DNA of 64,000 bases from Micromonospora sp. NBC_01796 (GCF_035917455.1 NZ_CP109078.1:62001-126000), one strand, 5' to 3'; shown: positions 17,620-33,610, numbered from the stretch's first letter. Numbers and translations are program-made. Notes: generated from the letters alone by a model not told the origin.

Positions 17620-18894
17620 TCAGCCCGCGGCGACGGCGGCGGCCACCCCCGCGCCGATCCGGGCCAGGTCCTCGTCGTCGGTCACATACGGCGGCATCGT
17701 GTAGACCAGGTCGCGGAACGGGCGCAGCCACACCCCCCGGTCCACCGCTGCGGCGGTCGCGGCCGGCAGGTCGACCTCGTGGTCGAGCTGCACCACACCG
17801 ATCGCGCCGAGCACCCGTACGTCGGCCACGCCGGGCGTGCCGCGCAACGGCTCCAGACCCGCCCGGAGACCCGCCTGCACCCTCGCCACCTCCGCCGCCC
17901 AGTTTCCGGCCCGCAGCAGCCCGATGGAGGCGTTCGCGACGGCACACGCGAGCGGGTTCCCCATGAACGTCGGCCCGTGCGCCAACACACCACCGGCCCC
18001 GATTCCCCGGGCCACCTCCGGTGTGCAGAGCGCCGCCGCGAGGCTCAGGTAGCCACCGGTGAGCGCCTTCCCGACGCAGATCACGTCCGGGGTGGCCCCC
18101 GCGTGCTCGGCGGCGAAGAACGTACCGGTGCGACCGAAACCCGTAGCGATCTCGTCGAAAATGAGTAACACCCCGTGCGCGGCGGTGACCTCGCGCAACA
18201 CCCGTAGGTAGTGCGGATTGTGGAACCGCATGCCCCCGGCGCCCTGCACCACCGGCTCGACGATGACCGCCGCCAACTCGTGCGCGTGCCGGGCGACCTG
18301 GTCGGCCAGCACCGCCGCGTAGTCCTCGTCCACCGGTGCGTCGAAGCCGGCCGGCGGTACGGGCGCGAACACCTGCCGGGGCAACACGTCCCGCCAGAGG
18401 TGGTGCATCCCGCCCTCGGGATCGCAGACGCTCATCGGCTGGAACGTGTCCCCGTGGTAACCACCGCGCCAGGTGGCCAACCGGTGCCGCTCCGGGCGAC
18501 CCCGGCCGAGCTGGTACTGCAGGGCCATCTTGACCGCCACCTCGACACTGACCGAGCCGGAGTCGCAGAGGAACACGTGCTCCAGTCCGGGCGGGGTGAG
18601 GTCGACCAGGTTGCGGGCCAGCTCGATCGCCGGCCCGTGGGTCAGCCCACCGAACATCACGTGGCTCATCCGGCCGAGTTGCCCGGTGACGGCGGCGTCC
18701 AGGACCGGATGCCGGTAACCGTGGATCGCGGCCCACCACGACGACATCCCGTCGACCAGCTCACGCCCGTCGGCCAGCCGCAGGCGTACGCCCTCGGCCT
18801 CGGTGACGAGGTACGGCTGCGTGGTCGCGGGCATCGGCGCGTACGGGTGCCAGACGTGCGCGGCGTCGGCGGCGAGCAACTCGGCAGGGGTCAC
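17620..18894 (-). CDS. bioA: Adenosylmethionine-8-amino-7-oxononanoate aminotransferase
   Basis: 424 aa PLP-dependent class III aminotransferase of biotin synthesis (makes diaminopelargonate using SAM as amino donor). HVWHPYAPM at the N-terminus and [12 protein letters not shown] are BioA signatures; [13 protein letters not shown] and the PLP lysine in [11 protein letters not shown] are intact. The GTG start overlaps the pyrD stop (GTGA), so it is translationally coupled within the pyrimidine cluster. No other biotin gene is present in the window. Confidence 0.93.
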   Translation of the reverse strand: MTPAELLAADAAHVWHPYAPMPATTQPYLVTEAEGVRLRLADGRELVDGMSSWWAAIHGYRHPVLDAAVTGQLGRMSHVMFGGLTHGPAIELARNLVDLTPPGLEHVFLCDSGSVSVEVAVKMALQYQLGRGRPERHRLATWRGGYHGDTFQPMSVCDPEGGMHHLWRDVLPRQVFAPVPPAGFDAPVDEDYAAVLADQVARHAHELAAVIVEPVVQGAGGMRFHNPHYLRVLREVTAAHGVLLIFDEIATGFGRTGTFFAAEHAGATPDVICVGKALTGGYLSLAAALCTPEVARGIGAGGVLAHGPTFMGNPLACAVANASIGLLRAGNWAAEVARVQAGLRAGLEPLRGTPGVADVRVLGAIGVVQLDHEVDLPAATAAAVDRGVWLRPFRDLVYTMPPYVTDDEDLARIGAGVAAAVAAG

Positions 18895-19897
18895 GGCCGG
18901 GCCGACCGCGCGATCGCGCGGGCCAGACCCGGCCCGCGATAGATGAAGCCGGTGTAGAGCTGCACCAGGCTCGCCCCGGCGTCGAAGAGGCGGTTCGCGT
19001 CGTCCGGATCCATGATCCCGCCGACCCCGATCACCGGCAGCGCCCCGCCGGTCTCCCGGTGGACGAAGGAGACCACCTCCCGGGCCCGTGCGGTCAGCGG
19101 CCGACCGGACAGGCCACCGGTCTCCGTACCCCGGGGTTCGTCGGCGGCGGCGAGGCCGCCGCGGCCGAGTGTGGTGTTGGTGGCGATGACACCCGCCGCC
19201 CCCCGGTCGAGACAGACCCGCAGCAGTTCGGCGATGGCCGGCTCGGTGAGGTCCGGTGCGATCTTTACCAGCACCGGCTTCTCTCCCACCAGGGCGTCGA
19301 GCAGCGCGTCGAGGTGCTCCCGGTCCTGCAACGCGCGCAGGCCCGGGGTGTTCGGCGAGGAGACGTTGACCGCGAAGTAGTCGCCGTGCTCCCGCAGCGC
19401 CCGGTAGGAGGCGACGTAGTCGCCCACCGCGTCGTCCAGCGGGGTCACCTTCGACTTGCCCAGCGAGATGCCCAGCGGTACGCGCAGCCCCGGCCCGGCC
19501 GCCAGCCGCCGCGCCAACGCCTGCGCCCCCTCGTTGTTGAACCCCATCCGGTTGATCACCGCGGTGCTCTCCGGCAGCCGGAACAGCCGGGGCCGGGGAT
19601 TGCCCGGCTGGGCGTGTGCGGTGACCGTGCCGACCTCGACGAAACCGAAGCCCAGCGCCGGCCAGGCCGGCAGTGCCACCCCGTTCTTGTCCATCCCGGC
19701 GGCCAGCCCGACCGGGTTGGGGAAGTCCAACCCGAAGACCCGGCGCGGCGCCGCCACCGCGTACGCGGACCGGAGCGCGGCCAGCGCGGCCGGCCGCCCG
19801 GAGAGGGCGGCCAGCCGGTGCAGGGTCCACTCGTGTGCCGTCTCGGCATCACCACCGCCGAGCCGGAACAGCGCGGGGCGGACCACCCGCTCGAAGA

Positions 19898-19901
<4 letters not shown>
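18891..19901 (-). CDS. pyrD: Dihydroorotate dehydrogenase (quinone, class 2)
   Basis: 336 aa flavoprotein of pyrimidine synthesis. The N-terminal membrane-associating helix (PALFRL...[12 protein letters not shown]) marks class 2. FMN/orotate motifs: [35 protein letters not shown] (catalytic Ser) and [11 protein letters not shown]. The GTG start overlaps the carB stop (GTGA). Electrons pass to the quinone pool at the cytoplasmic membrane. Confidence 0.95.
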
Positions 19902-23264
<3,363 letters not shown>

Positions 23265-23272
<8 letters not shown>

Positions 23273-24452
23273 GGTTCCCGCCCTCGTTCTTGTTGCCCTG
23301 GCCACGCCCCGGCTGCCGCTCGCCCTCGATCAGCTCCGCGAAGCGATCGAAGAGGTAGTCCGCGTCGTGCGGGCCGGCGGCTGCCTCGGGGTGGTACTGC
23401 ACGGTGAAAGCGGGTACGTCCTTCGCCCGCAGGCCCTCGACCACATTGTCGTTGAGGCAGACGTGACTGACCTCGACCGCGCCGAAGTCGGTCTCGATGA
23501 ACTGGCCCGCCGGCACCTCCTGGCCGGGTTCGCGCCCCGGCCAGTCGACCGCGAAGCCGTGGTTGTGCGAGGTGACCTCGACCCGCCCGGTGACCCGGTC
23601 CAGGACCGGCTGGTTGATGCCCCGGTGCCCGTAGCCCAGCTTGTAGGTGCCGAAGCCGAGCGCCCGGCCGAGGATCTGGCTGCCGAAGCAGATGCCGAAC
23701 AGCGGGATCCGCCGGCTGAGCACCTCACGGGCCAGCCCGACCGGGTGGTCGGCGGTCGCCGGGTCGCCCGGCCCGGGCGAGAAGAAGACCGCGTCCGCGC
23801 CGGTGGCGAGCAGGTCCTCGATGCTCGACGAGGCCGGCAGGACGTGGGTGGTCACCCCACGGGCGGCGAGCCGGCGCGGGACGTTGCGCTTGATCCCCAG
23901 GTCCAGCGCGGCGACCGTGAACCGGTGCGTGCCCTGCGCGTCGACCGTGTACGGCCTGGGCGTGGTCACCTCCGCCGACAGGTCCGCGCCGACCATCTCC
24001 GGGGTGGCCCGGACCCGGGCCAGCAGGGCCTGCGGGTCGTCGTCGAGGCTGGAGATGCCGACCCGCATGGCACCCTTGTCCCGCAGATGACGGGTCAGCG
24101 CGCGGGTGTCGATCCCGGAGATGCCGACGACACCCTCGGCGGCGAGCCGGTCCTCCAGACCGCCGGACGCCCGCCAGTTGGAGCCGATCCGGGCCGGGTC
24201 GCGGACCACGTAACCGGCCACCCAGATCCGGCCAGACTCGTCGTCCTCGCCGTTGACCCCGGTGTTGCCGATGTGCGGCGCGGTCTGCACCACGACCTGG
24301 CGGTGGTAGGACGGGTCGGTCAGGGTCTCCTGGTAACCGGTCATCCCGGTGTTGAAGACCGCCTCACCGAAGGTCTCCCCCACACTGCCGTACGCCTCAC
24401 CGTGGAACGTCCGGCCATCCTCCAGTACGAGGATCGCGGGCCTGCGTCGCAT
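23265..24452 (-). CDS. carA: Carbamoyl phosphate synthase small subunit
   Basis: 395 aa glutamine amidotransferase. The N-terminal CPS domain has [17 protein letters not shown]. The class I GATase domain has the nucleophile in [19 protein letters not shown], and the His-Glu pair in [13 protein letters not shown]. The start overlaps the pyrC stop by one base (TAATG). The C-terminal tail is short and basic/Gly-rich. Confidence 0.97.
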
Positions 24453-25729
24453 TATTTGACTGCCTTTCCATCAAGCACCGTCGGCTCGCCGCGCAGGAAC
24501 GTGGCCACGATCCGGCCGGGCAGCACGGTGCCGGCGTACGGGGTGTTGCGGCTGCGGCTGGCCAGCTCAGCGGGGTCGACGGTACGGCGTGCGGCCGGGT
24601 CGACCAGGGTGAGGTTGGCCACCGCCCCCGGTGCGGGGTCGTGCCCGTGCTCGGTCAGGCCGGCGATCCGGGCCGGCACCCGGGACATCCGGTCGGCGAT
24701 CAGGTCCCAGCGCTCACCGAGCACCGAGAGCAGCACCGGCAGGGCGGTCTCCAGCCCGAGCATGCCCGGACGGGCGTACGCCCACTCGCACTCCTTGTCC
24801 TCCAGCGCGTGCGGGGCGTGGTCGGTGGCGACGATGTCGATGATCCCCTCGACCAGGGCGGCCCGCAGGGCGGCCACGTCGGTGGCCGTACGCAGCGGTG
24901 GGTTGACCTTGAAGACCGGGTCGTAGCTGGCCGCCAGTTCGTCGGTGAGCAGCAGGTGGTGCGGGGTGACCTCGGCGGTCACCCGGACCCCGCGCGCCTT
25001 GGCCTGGCGCAGCACCTCGACGCTGCCGGCGGTGGAGACGTGGCAGACGTGCAGCCGGCTGCCGACGTGCTCGGCGAGCAGGACGTCGCGGGCGATGATC
25101 GCCTCCTCGGCCACGGCCGGCCACCCGGTCAGTCCGAGCCGGGTGGAGACCTCGCCCTCGTGCAACTGGGCGCCCTCGGTCAGCCGGGGCTCCTCGGCGT
25201 GCTGCGCGATCACCCCGTCGAACGCCTTGACGTATTCCAGGGCCCGGCGCATCAGCCTCGGGTCGGCCACGCAGTGCCCGTCGTCGGAGAAGATCCGTAC
25301 CCGGGCGGCCGAGTCGGCCATCGCGCCGAGTTCGGCCAGCCGCTCCCCGCCGAGGCCGACGGTGACGGCCCCGATCGGCTGCACGTCGACCAGCCCGGCC
25401 TCCCGGCCGAGCCGCCAGACCTGTTCGACCACCCCGGCGGTGTCCGCGACCGGCGAGGTGTTCGCCATCGCGCAGACCGCGGTGTAACCGCCGAGCGCGG
25501 CGGCACGGGAGCCGGACTCGACCGTCTCGGCGTCCTCCCGTCCCGGTTCGCGCAGGTGGGTGTGCAGGTCGACCAGGCCGGGCAGGGCCACCAGGCCGTC
25601 CGCGTCGACCACCGTGGCATCGCGGGCGTCGAGGTTGCGGCCGGCGGAGACCACCAGGCCGTCGCGGAGCAGCAGGTCGGTCGGCTCGGCGCCGACCACC
25701 CGGGCGCCCTTGATCAGGTACGCACTCAT
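24452..25729 (-). CDS. pyrC: Dihydroorotase
   Basis: 425 aa, class I amidohydrolase; cyclises carbamoyl-aspartate to dihydroorotate. Zn motif [18 protein letters not shown], metal-site histidines in AQHAEEP and [10 protein letters not shown], and catalytic Asp in [14 protein letters not shown] start 28 bp after pyrB, and a one-base overlap with carA. Confidence 0.96.
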   Translation of the reverse strand: MSAYLIKGARVVGAEPTDLLLRDGLVVSAGRNLDARDATVVDADGLVALPGLVDLHTHLREPGREDAETVESGSRAAALGGYTAVCAMANTSPVADTAGVVEQVWRLGREAGLVDVQPIGAVTVGLGGERLAELGAMADSAARVRIFSDDGHCVADPRLMRRALEYVKAFDGVIAQHAEEPRLTEGAQLHEGEVSTRLGLTGWPAVAEEAIIARDVLLAEHVGSRLHVCHVSTAGSVEVLRQAKARGVRVTAEVTPHHLLLTDELAASYDPVFKVNPPLRTATDVAALRAALVEGIIDIVATDHAPHALEDKECEWAYARPGMLGLETALPVLLSVLGERWDLIADRMSRVPARIAGLTEHGHDPAPGAVANLTLVDPAARRTVDPAELASRSRNTPYAGTVLPGRIVATFLRGEPTVLDGKAVK

Positions 25730-25757
25730 AACGTTGTTCCCCCCAGGAGCGGACGGT

Positions 25758-27352
<1,595 letters not shown>

Positions 27353-27466
27353 TCACCACGTTACCAGCGACCGGTCGCCGGGTCCGGGCGGGGCGCTGAC
27401 CGTCCGGTCAACGAACAGATTTCAGGTTCGTGACCACGATCTTGCCAACGGGAAGGTAACGACCAC

Positions 27467-27507
27467 TTGACCACGTGTCGCAATCCCCGTACCGTCACGC
27501 TCCGTAG
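27467..27507 (+). promoter_or_regulatory. bldD promoter with a BldD-like site over its downstream edge
   Basis: -35 TTGACC (27467-27472), 17-bp spacer, -10 TACCGT (27490-27495). Immediately downstream, TCACGCTCCGTAG (27495-27507) matches the BldD box (nTnACnC(A/T)GnGTnA) at most conserved positions. The arrangement fits the known autorepression of bldD in Streptomyces. The promoter is well supported; the operator is inferred. Confidence 0.6.
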
Positions 27508-27550
27508 CGACCGCTGGGGAGATCCCCGAGCCAGCACTGGGAGTGTCCGA

Positions 27551-28039
27551 ATGCCCTCTGAATACGCCAAGTCGTTGGGCGCCCGCCTGCGCTCTATCCG
27601 TCAGCAGCAGGGGCTGTCCCTGCAGGGGGTGGAGGAGAAGTCGAACGGGCGTTGGAAGGCCGTCGTCGTCGGGTCGTACGAGCGTGGTGACCGTGCGGTC
27701 ACCGTCTCGCGCCTCGCCGAGCTGGCGGACTTCTACCGGGTGCCCGTCGCGGAACTGCTGCCGGACGGCAGCGGGGTCCGGCACGAGCCCACGAACAAGA
27801 TCGTCCTGGACCTGGAGCGCCTCTACGACGAGGCCTCCGAGGAGCTCGCGTACGTCGCCCGTTATGCCCGCGCCATCCAGCAGCAGCGGGGCGACTACAA
27901 CGGCCGGGTGTTGTCGATCCGCGCGGACGACCTGCGCGCGCTCGCCATCGTGTACGACTCGTCGCCCTCCGGGCTGATCGAGCGCCTGACCGAGCACGGC
28001 GTACTCGTCGCCGACCCGCGGGCGCTCTTCGCCTCCTGA
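27551..28039 (+). CDS. bldD: Developmental master repressor BldD
   Basis: 162 aa. N-terminal XRE-type helix-turn-helix domain (residues about 1-70: YAKSLGARLRSIRQQQGLSL, VVVGSYERGDRAVTV). The C-terminal domain carries the cyclic-di-GMP signature RGD-X8-RADD (RxD-X8-RxxD), so it should dimerise around a c-di-GMP tetramer and repress sporulation genes. ATG with GGGAG 7 nt upstream. It is the only plus-strand gene in the core pyr/aro string and is flanked by pyrR (divergent) and nusB (convergent), as in Streptomyces. Confidence 0.96.
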   Translation: MPSEYAKSLGARLRSIRQQQGLSLQGVEEKSNGRWKAVVVGSYERGDRAVTVSRLAELADFYRVPVAELLPDGSGVRHEPTNKIVLDLERLYDEASEELAYVARYARAIQQQRGDYNGRVLSIRADDLRALAIVYDSSPSGLIERLTEHGVLVADPRALFAS

Positions 28040-28071
28040 GTACCACCGCAGGACAGCACGAAGGCAGTATG

Positions 28072-28102
28072 AAAGGGGGCGCCCTGCCGGGCGCCCCCTT
28101 TT
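28072..28102. terminator. Rho-independent terminator of bldD
   Basis: Perfect 13-bp stem AAAGGGGGCGCCC / GGGCGCCCCCTTT with a 4-nt loop, followed by one more T. It lies 32 nt after the bldD stop. A/T-rich ends on both sides make it likely to work in both directions. Confidence 0.85.
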
Positions 28103-28166
28103 CACGTCCACGTGCCCTGTCGCGTCCCGTGTCCCATCGCACCCGGTGCCCTGCGGCGTGCACGGG

Positions 28167-28182
28167 CCGGGCCGGGGCCCGG
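28167..28182 (-). terminator. Hairpin directly after nusB
   Basis: CCGGGCC-GG-GGCCCGG, a very GC-rich palindrome abutting the nusB stop codon. No T-run. It may protect the 3' end or assist termination. Confidence 0.35.
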
Positions 28183-28617
28183 TCAGCGGGTGGCGTACTC
28201 GGCGATCCGGCCGAGGATCCCGTTCAGGAAGCGCGGCGAGTCGTCGGTCGACATCTGCTTGGCCAGCTCGACCGCCTCGCTGATCGCCACCGCGTCGTCG
28301 ATCTCGTCGACGTAGAGCAGCTCGTAGACCGCGATCCGGGCCAGGTTGCGGTCCACGACCGGCATCCGGTCCAGCGTCCAGCCCTCGGCGTAGCTCGCGA
28401 TCAGCTCGTCGATCCGGTCCAGTTGCCCGGCCACACCCTCGACCAGGCCAATCGCGTACTCCATGTGCTCCGGCGGCGGCGGGGTCAGCCGCCGGAGGTA
28501 ACCGGCCAGTACCTCGACCGGGGGCAGATCCCGTTGGTCGGCCTCGTAGAGGACATCCAGTGCCCGCTTGCGCGCCTTGCGACGCGCGGGCATTTGTTGC
28601 TTGGGGCCCTCGGCCAT
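28183..28617 (-). CDS. nusB: Transcription antitermination factor NusB
   Basis: 144 aa, all-helical RNA-binding protein of the rRNA antitermination complex (with NusE/S10 on boxA). RKARKRALDVLYEAD at the N-terminus, and VVDRNLARIAVYELLY and ISEAVELAKQMSTDDSPRF at the C-terminus, are diagnostic. Its ATG overlaps the efp stop (TGATG). Confidence 0.95.
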   Translation of the reverse strand: MAEGPKQQMPARRKARKRALDVLYEADQRDLPPVEVLAGYLRRLTPPPPEHMEYAIGLVEGVAGQLDRIDELIASYAEGWTLDRMPVVDRNLARIAVYELLYVDEIDDAVAISEAVELAKQMSTDDSPRFLNGILGRIAEYATR

Positions 28618-29174
28618 CAGCCGCGGCCGAGGTAACGGCCGTCGCGGGTGTCGACCTTGATCTTCTCACCGGTGGTGATGAACAGCGGCACCTGTACGGT
28701 CGCACCGGTCTCCACCGTCGCCGGCTTGTTGCCACCGGTCGAACGGTCACCCTGCAGACCCGGCTCGGTGTACGTGACCTCGAGGATCACGCTGGTCGGC
28801 AGCTCGATGTAGAGCGGGACCGCCTCGTGGGTGGCGACGATCGCCTCGGCCTCGGGCAGCAGGTAGTTCGCCGCCTCGCCGACGGTGGCGCCGGGCACCT
28901 GGATCTGGTCGTAGGTCTCCAGGTCCATGAACACGAAGTCTTCGCCGTCGGCGTAGAGGTACTGCATGGTCCGCTTGTCGACGGTGGCCGTTTCGACCTT
29001 GGTGCCCGCGTTGAACGTCTTGTCGACGACCTTGCCGGACAGCACGTTCTTCAATGTGGTGCGCACGAACGCACCACCCTTGCCGGGTTTGACGTGCTGG
29101 AACTCCACGACAGCCCAGAGTTGGTCGTCGAGGTTGAGGACCAGACCGTTTTTGAGGTCGTTGGTGGTGGCCAT
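28617..29174 (-). CDS. efp: Translation elongation factor P
   Basis: 185 aa; relieves ribosome stalling at polyproline. Three beta-barrel domains; the tip loop is [12 protein letters not shown] with Lys at about residue 32, the position that is modified in other bacteria. The signature [14 protein letters not shown] lies near residue 135-150. No modification gene is visible nearby. The very proline-rich 980-aa protein in this window would be an obvious client. Confidence 0.95.
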   Translation of the reverse strand: MATTNDLKNGLVLNLDDQLWAVVEFQHVKPGKGGAFVRTTLKNVLSGKVVDKTFNAGTKVETATVDKRTMQYLYADGEDFVFMDLETYDQIQVPGATVGEAANYLLPEAEAIVATHEAVPLYIELPTSVILEVTYTEPGLQGDRSTGGNKPATVETGATVQVPLFITTGEKIKVDTRDGRYLGRG

Positions 29175-29342
29175 TTCCTGCCTTGATCTTCAATTGGCGG
29201 ACAGACCTAACGAGTCTACTTGCCGGGACGCCTCCCGCGCTGGCACGGGTACGAGCGGTTGATCGAGACCGGACGCGTGTCGGTCACACACCGGACAACT
29301 CGCGGTCGGGTCCGGGACATCCGTCGCTGACAGCGTGCACGG

Positions 29343-30901
29343 GTGCCGAACCCGGTCACCCGACTCTCCGTGCTCGCCCGCTGCCGCGCCCTGGGAGTGG
29401 CCGGGGTGGTCCTGCTGGCCCTCGGCGCCGCCGGAGCCGGTGCGCTGCCGATCCGCGACCCCTTCCCCGTCCTGGGCGAACTGCGCCGGCATCCGGGCCT
29501 CGGCCTGGTCTGCGCCACGTTCGGGCTGGGCCTGCTCGTCGCCGCCTGGTGGTGGCTGGGACGCCTCGTCCACGGCGAGCGTCCGCCCCGCCCGGCGGCC
29601 CTGATCGTCACCCTGGCGCTCTGGGCGGCACCACTGGCGATCGCGCCGCCGATCTTCAGCCGCGACGTCTACAGCTACCTGGCCCAGGGGGCGATGGTCG
29701 GCGCCGGGCTGGACGTCTACGGGCACGGTCCGGCCACCCTCGGTGGTCCCCTCGCCGCCGAGGTGCCGGCGATCTGGCAGCACACCACCACCCCGTACGG
29801 CCCGGTTTTCCTGGTCCTGGCCACGGCGGTGGCGGCGGTGACCGGCACCCAGGTGGTCCTCGGCGTCCTCGGCCTGCGGATGATCGCCGTGCTCGGGGTG
29901 GTCCTGCTCGCCACGGTCCTGCCCGGCCTGGCCCGACGCTGCGGGGTCGACCCGGCGGCGGCGCTCTGGCTCGGCGTGCTCAACCCGCTGGTCCTGATCC
30001 ACCTGGTCGGCGGTGCGCACAACGACGCTCTGATGGTGGGGCTGCTCTGCGCCGGGCTGGCCTCGGCGGTGGCCCACCGGCCGGCGCTCGGCACCGCGCT
30101 GCTGACCCTGGCCGCCCTGGTGAAGGCGCCCGCCCTGGTCGCGCTGGTGTTCGTCGCACCGCTCTGGGCCGGGCAGCTCGCCGGGCGGTGGCGGACCGTC
30201 CGGGCACTGCTCGGCACCGCCGTGGTGGCGGTCGGGACCACGGTGGCGGTCACCGCCGTGGCCGGCACCGGGTACGGCTGGATCACCGCCCTGGACACCC
30301 CGGTCTCGGCCGCGAACTGGTCGGTGAGCAGTGCCCTGGGCCGGGCCACCCGGGCCCTGCTGGAGCTGATCGGCGCGGACGTGGCCCCGCACGCGGTCTC
30401 GTTCTGGCGGTGGGCCGGGCTGGCCGTGGCACTCGGCGCCGGGCTGCTGCTCTGGCTGCGCCGCGACGAACTCGGCCCGGTGTACGCCCTCGGCCTCGCC
30501 CTCGGCGCGCTGGTCCTGTTCGGCCCCGCCATCCGGCCCTGGTACCTGCTCTGGGGGCTGGTGCCGATCGCCGCCGCCACGGCCGACCGGCGGCTGCGCC
30601 GGTGGGCCGCGCTCGCCTGTGCCGTACTGGCTCTGGTCGTCCTGCCGGACGGGTACGCACCGGGGCTGGTCGAGCTGGCCCAGGTGGCCCTCGGCGGCGG
30701 GCTGGCCGTACTGCTGTTGCTCGCGCTGCACCACCGGGGGCGGCTCCGGCTCCTCGCGGCCACCGTGCGGATGGTTCGCTGCCGACGCCCGGTCGAGGCG
30801 ACGCGGACCGCCTGCCCGAGCCGCACCCGCACCTGCCCGCGCGCGTGCCCGCGCAGCGGATGGCCGCACCGGATCCGTCCCCCTCCGGAGGAGCACGATG
30901 A
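29343..30901 (+). CDS. mptB: MptB-like alpha-(1->6) mannosyltransferase, apparent frameshift at the 3' end
   Basis: GT-C membrane mannosyltransferase resembling MptB (polyprenyl-phosphomannose-dependent), with about 12 hydrophobic segments; the acidic loop FSRDVYSYLAQG lies near residue 105 and GGAHNDALMVGLL near residue 222. Start GTG 29343. The original frame stays clean to about 30,780 (RLRLLAATVRMVR), then becomes a Cys/Arg-rich tail with no stop until 32267, inside the next gene. In the -1 frame the segment ends at TGA 30899-30901, overlapping the next ATG (ATGA). A 1-nt loss near 30,770-30,800 is inferred, real or a sequence error. Confidence 0.65.
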
Positions 30902-32250
30902 GCCGACTTCGGGCCCCCCGCCGTACCCGCGACCGGATCCTGCTGATCGGCACGCTGGTGGCGGGCTGCGCGGTGTTCCTGGCCACCGTCCCGGTCCACC
31001 GGGGCTTCTTCGACGTCGGCGTCTACCAGGGCGCGGTCACCCACTGGCTGCGCGACGGCGGGCAGCTCTACGACTACCTGCGCCCCGGCACCCGGTACGG
31101 CTTCACCTACCCACCGTTCGCCGCCCTGGTGATGAGCCCGCTGGCCCTGGTCGGCTGGCCGGCGGCGATCGTCACCAGCATCGTGGTCAACGTGGCCGCC
31201 GCCGGACTGGTGATCCACTGGCTGCTCGACCCGGTCGCCCGTCGGCACGACTGGCCCCGCTGGTACGCGTACGCGCTGACCGGGTGTGCGGTGGCGGTCT
31301 ACGAACCGGTCCGGGACACGGTCAGTTTCGGACAGGTCAACCTGCTGCTGCTGGTGCTGGTGCTGACCGACCTGATGCTGATCCGGACCGGCCGGCACCG
31401 GTTCGCCGGGATCGGCATCGGTCTCGCCTCGGCGATCAAACTGACCCCGGCGGTCTTCATCGTCTACCTGGTGCTGGTGGGACGGTGGCGGGCCGCCGTC
31501 GTCGCCGCCGGTACCGCCGCGAGTGCGACCATCCTCGCCGCCGTGATCGCCCCGCACCCGTCCTACGTGTTCTGGACCCACGCCCTGTGGGACACCGACC
31601 GGGTGGGCGACCTGGGCTACGTGTCGAACCAGTCGCTGCGGGGCCTGCTGACCCGGCTCGACCCGCACCTGGGCAAGGGCGTCTGGCTGGCCGTGGTCCT
31701 GGCCGTGCTCGTGGTCTGGGCGGTCCGGGTACGCCGGGCCGCCCGCGCCGACGACCAGCTCGCCGGCTTCGCCCTCACCGGGATCGTCGGCTGCCTGGTC
31801 AGCCCGATCACCTGGGTCCACCACCTGGTCTGGCTGCTGCCCGCGCTCGCCGTCCTCGGCAACGCGGCACTGAGCGCCGGACCGGGCGGGCGCAGGCGAC
31901 GGCTCGGCACCGCCACCGCCGTGGCGTACGTCCTGCTGTGCAGCAGCGTGGTCTGGCTCTGGTGGGACGACGCCAGCGGGCCGGACGGGTTGGTCGGGGC
32001 CAACGCCTACGTCTGGATCAGCCTGGCCCTACTGCTGTGCCTGCCGATCGGCGGCCAGCCGGTCGGCGAGGTGGATCAGCGCCAGCCGGTAGCCGTCCAC
32101 GCCGAGTCCGGCGATCACACCGGTGGCGACCGCGGAGACGACCGAGTGGTGCCGGAACTCCTCCCGCGTGTGGATGTTGGAGATGTGCACCTCGACCAGC
32201 GGCCCGCGGAGCATGGCGCAGGCGTCCCGGACCGCGTACGAATAATGTGA
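30898..32250 (+). CDS. GT87-family (DUF2029) polyprenyl-phosphomannose-dependent mannosyltransferase
   Basis: 450 aa polytopic GT-C protein. The acidic loop is [14 protein letters not shown] (about residue 40) and is followed by [35 protein letters not shown] and SPITWVHH are typical of the family. ATG preceded by GGAGGAG at good spacing, overlapping the inferred end of the mptB-like gene. It probably works with that gene in lipomannan-type glycolipid assembly (inference). The last ~75 residues are read antisense to aroQ and look unnatural, so the 3' end is unusual. Confidence 0.75.
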   Translation: MSRLRAPRRTRDRILLIGTLVAGCAVFLATVPVHRGFFDVGVYQGAVTHWLRDGGQLYDYLRPGTRYGFTYPPFAALVMSPLALVGWPAAIVTSIVVNVAAAGLVIHWLLDPVARRHDWPRWYAYALTGCAVAVYEPVRDTVSFGQVNLLLLVLVLTDLMLIRTGRHRFAGIGIGLASAIKLTPAVFIVYLVLVGRWRAAVVAAGTAASATILAAVIAPHPSYVFWTHALWDTDRVGDLGYVSNQSLRGLLTRLDPHLGKGVWLAVVLAVLVVWAVRVRRAARADDQLAGFALTGIVGCLVSPITWVHHLVWLLPALAVLGNAALSAGPGGRRRRLGTATAVAYVLLCSSVVWLWWDDASGPDGLVGANAYVWISLALLLCLPIGGQPVGEVDQRQPVAVHAESGDHTGGDRGDDRVVPELLPRVDVGDVHLDQRPAEHGAGVPDRVRIM

Positions 32251-32484
32251 CCAGGCGGCCGGGTTGAGCACCACCGCGGCCTGCTCGTCGGCGGCGGCGT
32301 GCAGCCACCCGAGCAGTTCGTGTTCGGCGTCGGTCTGCCGTACCTCGACGTCGAGGCCGAGTTCCCGACCGGTGCGCTCGCAGAGGTCGACCAGCCCGGC
32401 GTAGCTGGTCAGCCCGTACACGTCGACCTGGCGGGTGCCGAGTCGGCCGAGGTTGGGACCGTTGAGGACGTACACCTTCGTCAC
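32029..32484 (-). CDS. aroQ: 3-dehydroquinate dehydratase, type II
   Basis: 151 aa; third step of the shikimate pathway. [21 protein letters not shown], then the active-site lid Tyr/Arg, [18 protein letters not shown] and [17 protein letters not shown] are diagnostic of dodecameric type II enzymes. The GTG start overlaps the aroB stop (GTGA). Its 3' half is overlapped by the convergent GT87 gene for 222 nt. Confidence 0.96.
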   Translation of the reverse strand: MTKVYVLNGPNLGRLGTRQVDVYGLTSYAGLVDLCERTGRELGLDVEVRQTDAEHELLGWLHAAADEQAAVVLNPAAWSHYSYAVRDACAMLRGPLVEVHISNIHTREEFRHHSVVSAVATGVIAGLGVDGYRLALIHLADRLAADRQAQQ

Positions 32485-33560
32485 CGGGCCACCGCCTCGT
32501 CGTACGCGGCGCGCAGCAGTTCCTCGTCCGGCCCCTCGAGGATCGCCGGCCGGGCCAGCCCGTCGAGTACGACAAAACGCAGCCGGGCGCCGCGCGCCTT
32601 CTTGTCCACCCGCATCGTGGCCAGCAGGTCCGGCCAGGCGTCCGCCCGGTAACCGGTGGGCAGGTCGAGCAGTTCGAGCACGCTGCGGTGCCGGTCGGCG
32701 GTGACCGGGTCGAGTCGGCCGGCGAGCCGGGCCAGGTTGGCGGCGTAGACCAGGCCGACCGACACGGCGTGTCCGTGCCGCCAGCGGTACCCCTCTGCCT
32801 TCTCGATCGCGTGCGCCAGGGTGTGCCCGTAGTTGAGGACCTCGCGTACCCCGGACTCGCGCAGGTCGCCGGAGACGACGTCGGCCTTGACCTGGATGGC
32901 CCGCTCGATCAGCTCCCGTACCACTGGCGCTCCGGCCCGGGTGGCGGCGACCGGGTCGGCCTCGACCAGGTCGAGGATGACCGGGTCGGCGATGAAACCG
33001 CACTTGACCACCTCGGCCAGCCCGGCGACCAGGTCGACCGGGGGCAGGGTGTCCAGGGTCGCCAGGTCGCAGAGCACTCCGACCGGCGGGTGGAAGGCAC
33101 CGACGAGGTTCTTGCCCGCCCCGGTGTTGATCCCGGTCTTGCCGCCGACGGCCGCGTCGACCATGCCGAGCAGCGAGGTCGGCACCGCCACCCAGCGGAC
33201 CCCGCGCAGCCAGCAGGCGGCCACGAAGCCGGCCAGGTCGGTGACCGCACCGCCGCCGACCCCGACAACCGCATCGGTACGGGTGAAGCCCGCCGCCCCG
33301 AGCCGGTCCCAGCACCGGGCGGCGATGTCGATGTTCTTGCCCGCCTCCGCGTCCGGCACCTCGACCAGCAGCGGCGTACGCCCGTCGGCGCGTACCTGCT
33401 CGGCGAGCGCGTCGGCCAACGCCTTGAGCGGTGGTGCGTAGAGCACGGCGACCCGGTCCGCGCCGGGCAGCAGCGCCGGCAGGCTGTCGAGCAGGTCCCG
33501 GCCGACGAGGACGTCGTACGTCTGCTCGCCGCCGATCGAGATCTTCGTCAACTCGTCCAT
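32481..33560 (-). CDS. aroB: 3-dehydroquinate synthase
   Basis: 359 aa, NAD- and Zn-dependent. [23 protein letters not shown] (NAD-binding), [19 protein letters not shown], the catalytic-lysine stretch [11 protein letters not shown] and the metal site [12 protein letters not shown] / [10 protein letters not shown] are all present. ATG start. It is separated from aroK by the inserted WYL/hydrolase pair. Confidence 0.96.
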   Translation of the reverse strand: MDELTKISIGGEQTYDVLVGRDLLDSLPALLPGADRVAVLYAPPLKALADALAEQVRADGRTPLLVEVPDAEAGKNIDIAARCWDRLGAAGFTRTDAVVGVGGGAVTDLAGFVAACWLRGVRWVAVPTSLLGMVDAAVGGKTGINTGAGKNLVGAFHPPVGVLCDLATLDTLPPVDLVAGLAEVVKCGFIADPVILDLVEADPVAATRAGAPVVRELIERAIQVKADVVSGDLRESGVREVLNYGHTLAHAIEKAEGYRWRHGHAVSVGLVYAANLARLAGRLDPVTADRHRSVLELLDLPTGYRADAWPDLLATMRVDKKARGARLRFVVLDGLARPAILEGPDEELLRAAYDEAVAR

Positions 33561-33610
33561 CGGGGCCGAGCCTAGTGCGCCCCCGTCAGGGTGCCGCGCA
33601 ACCGGTCGCC

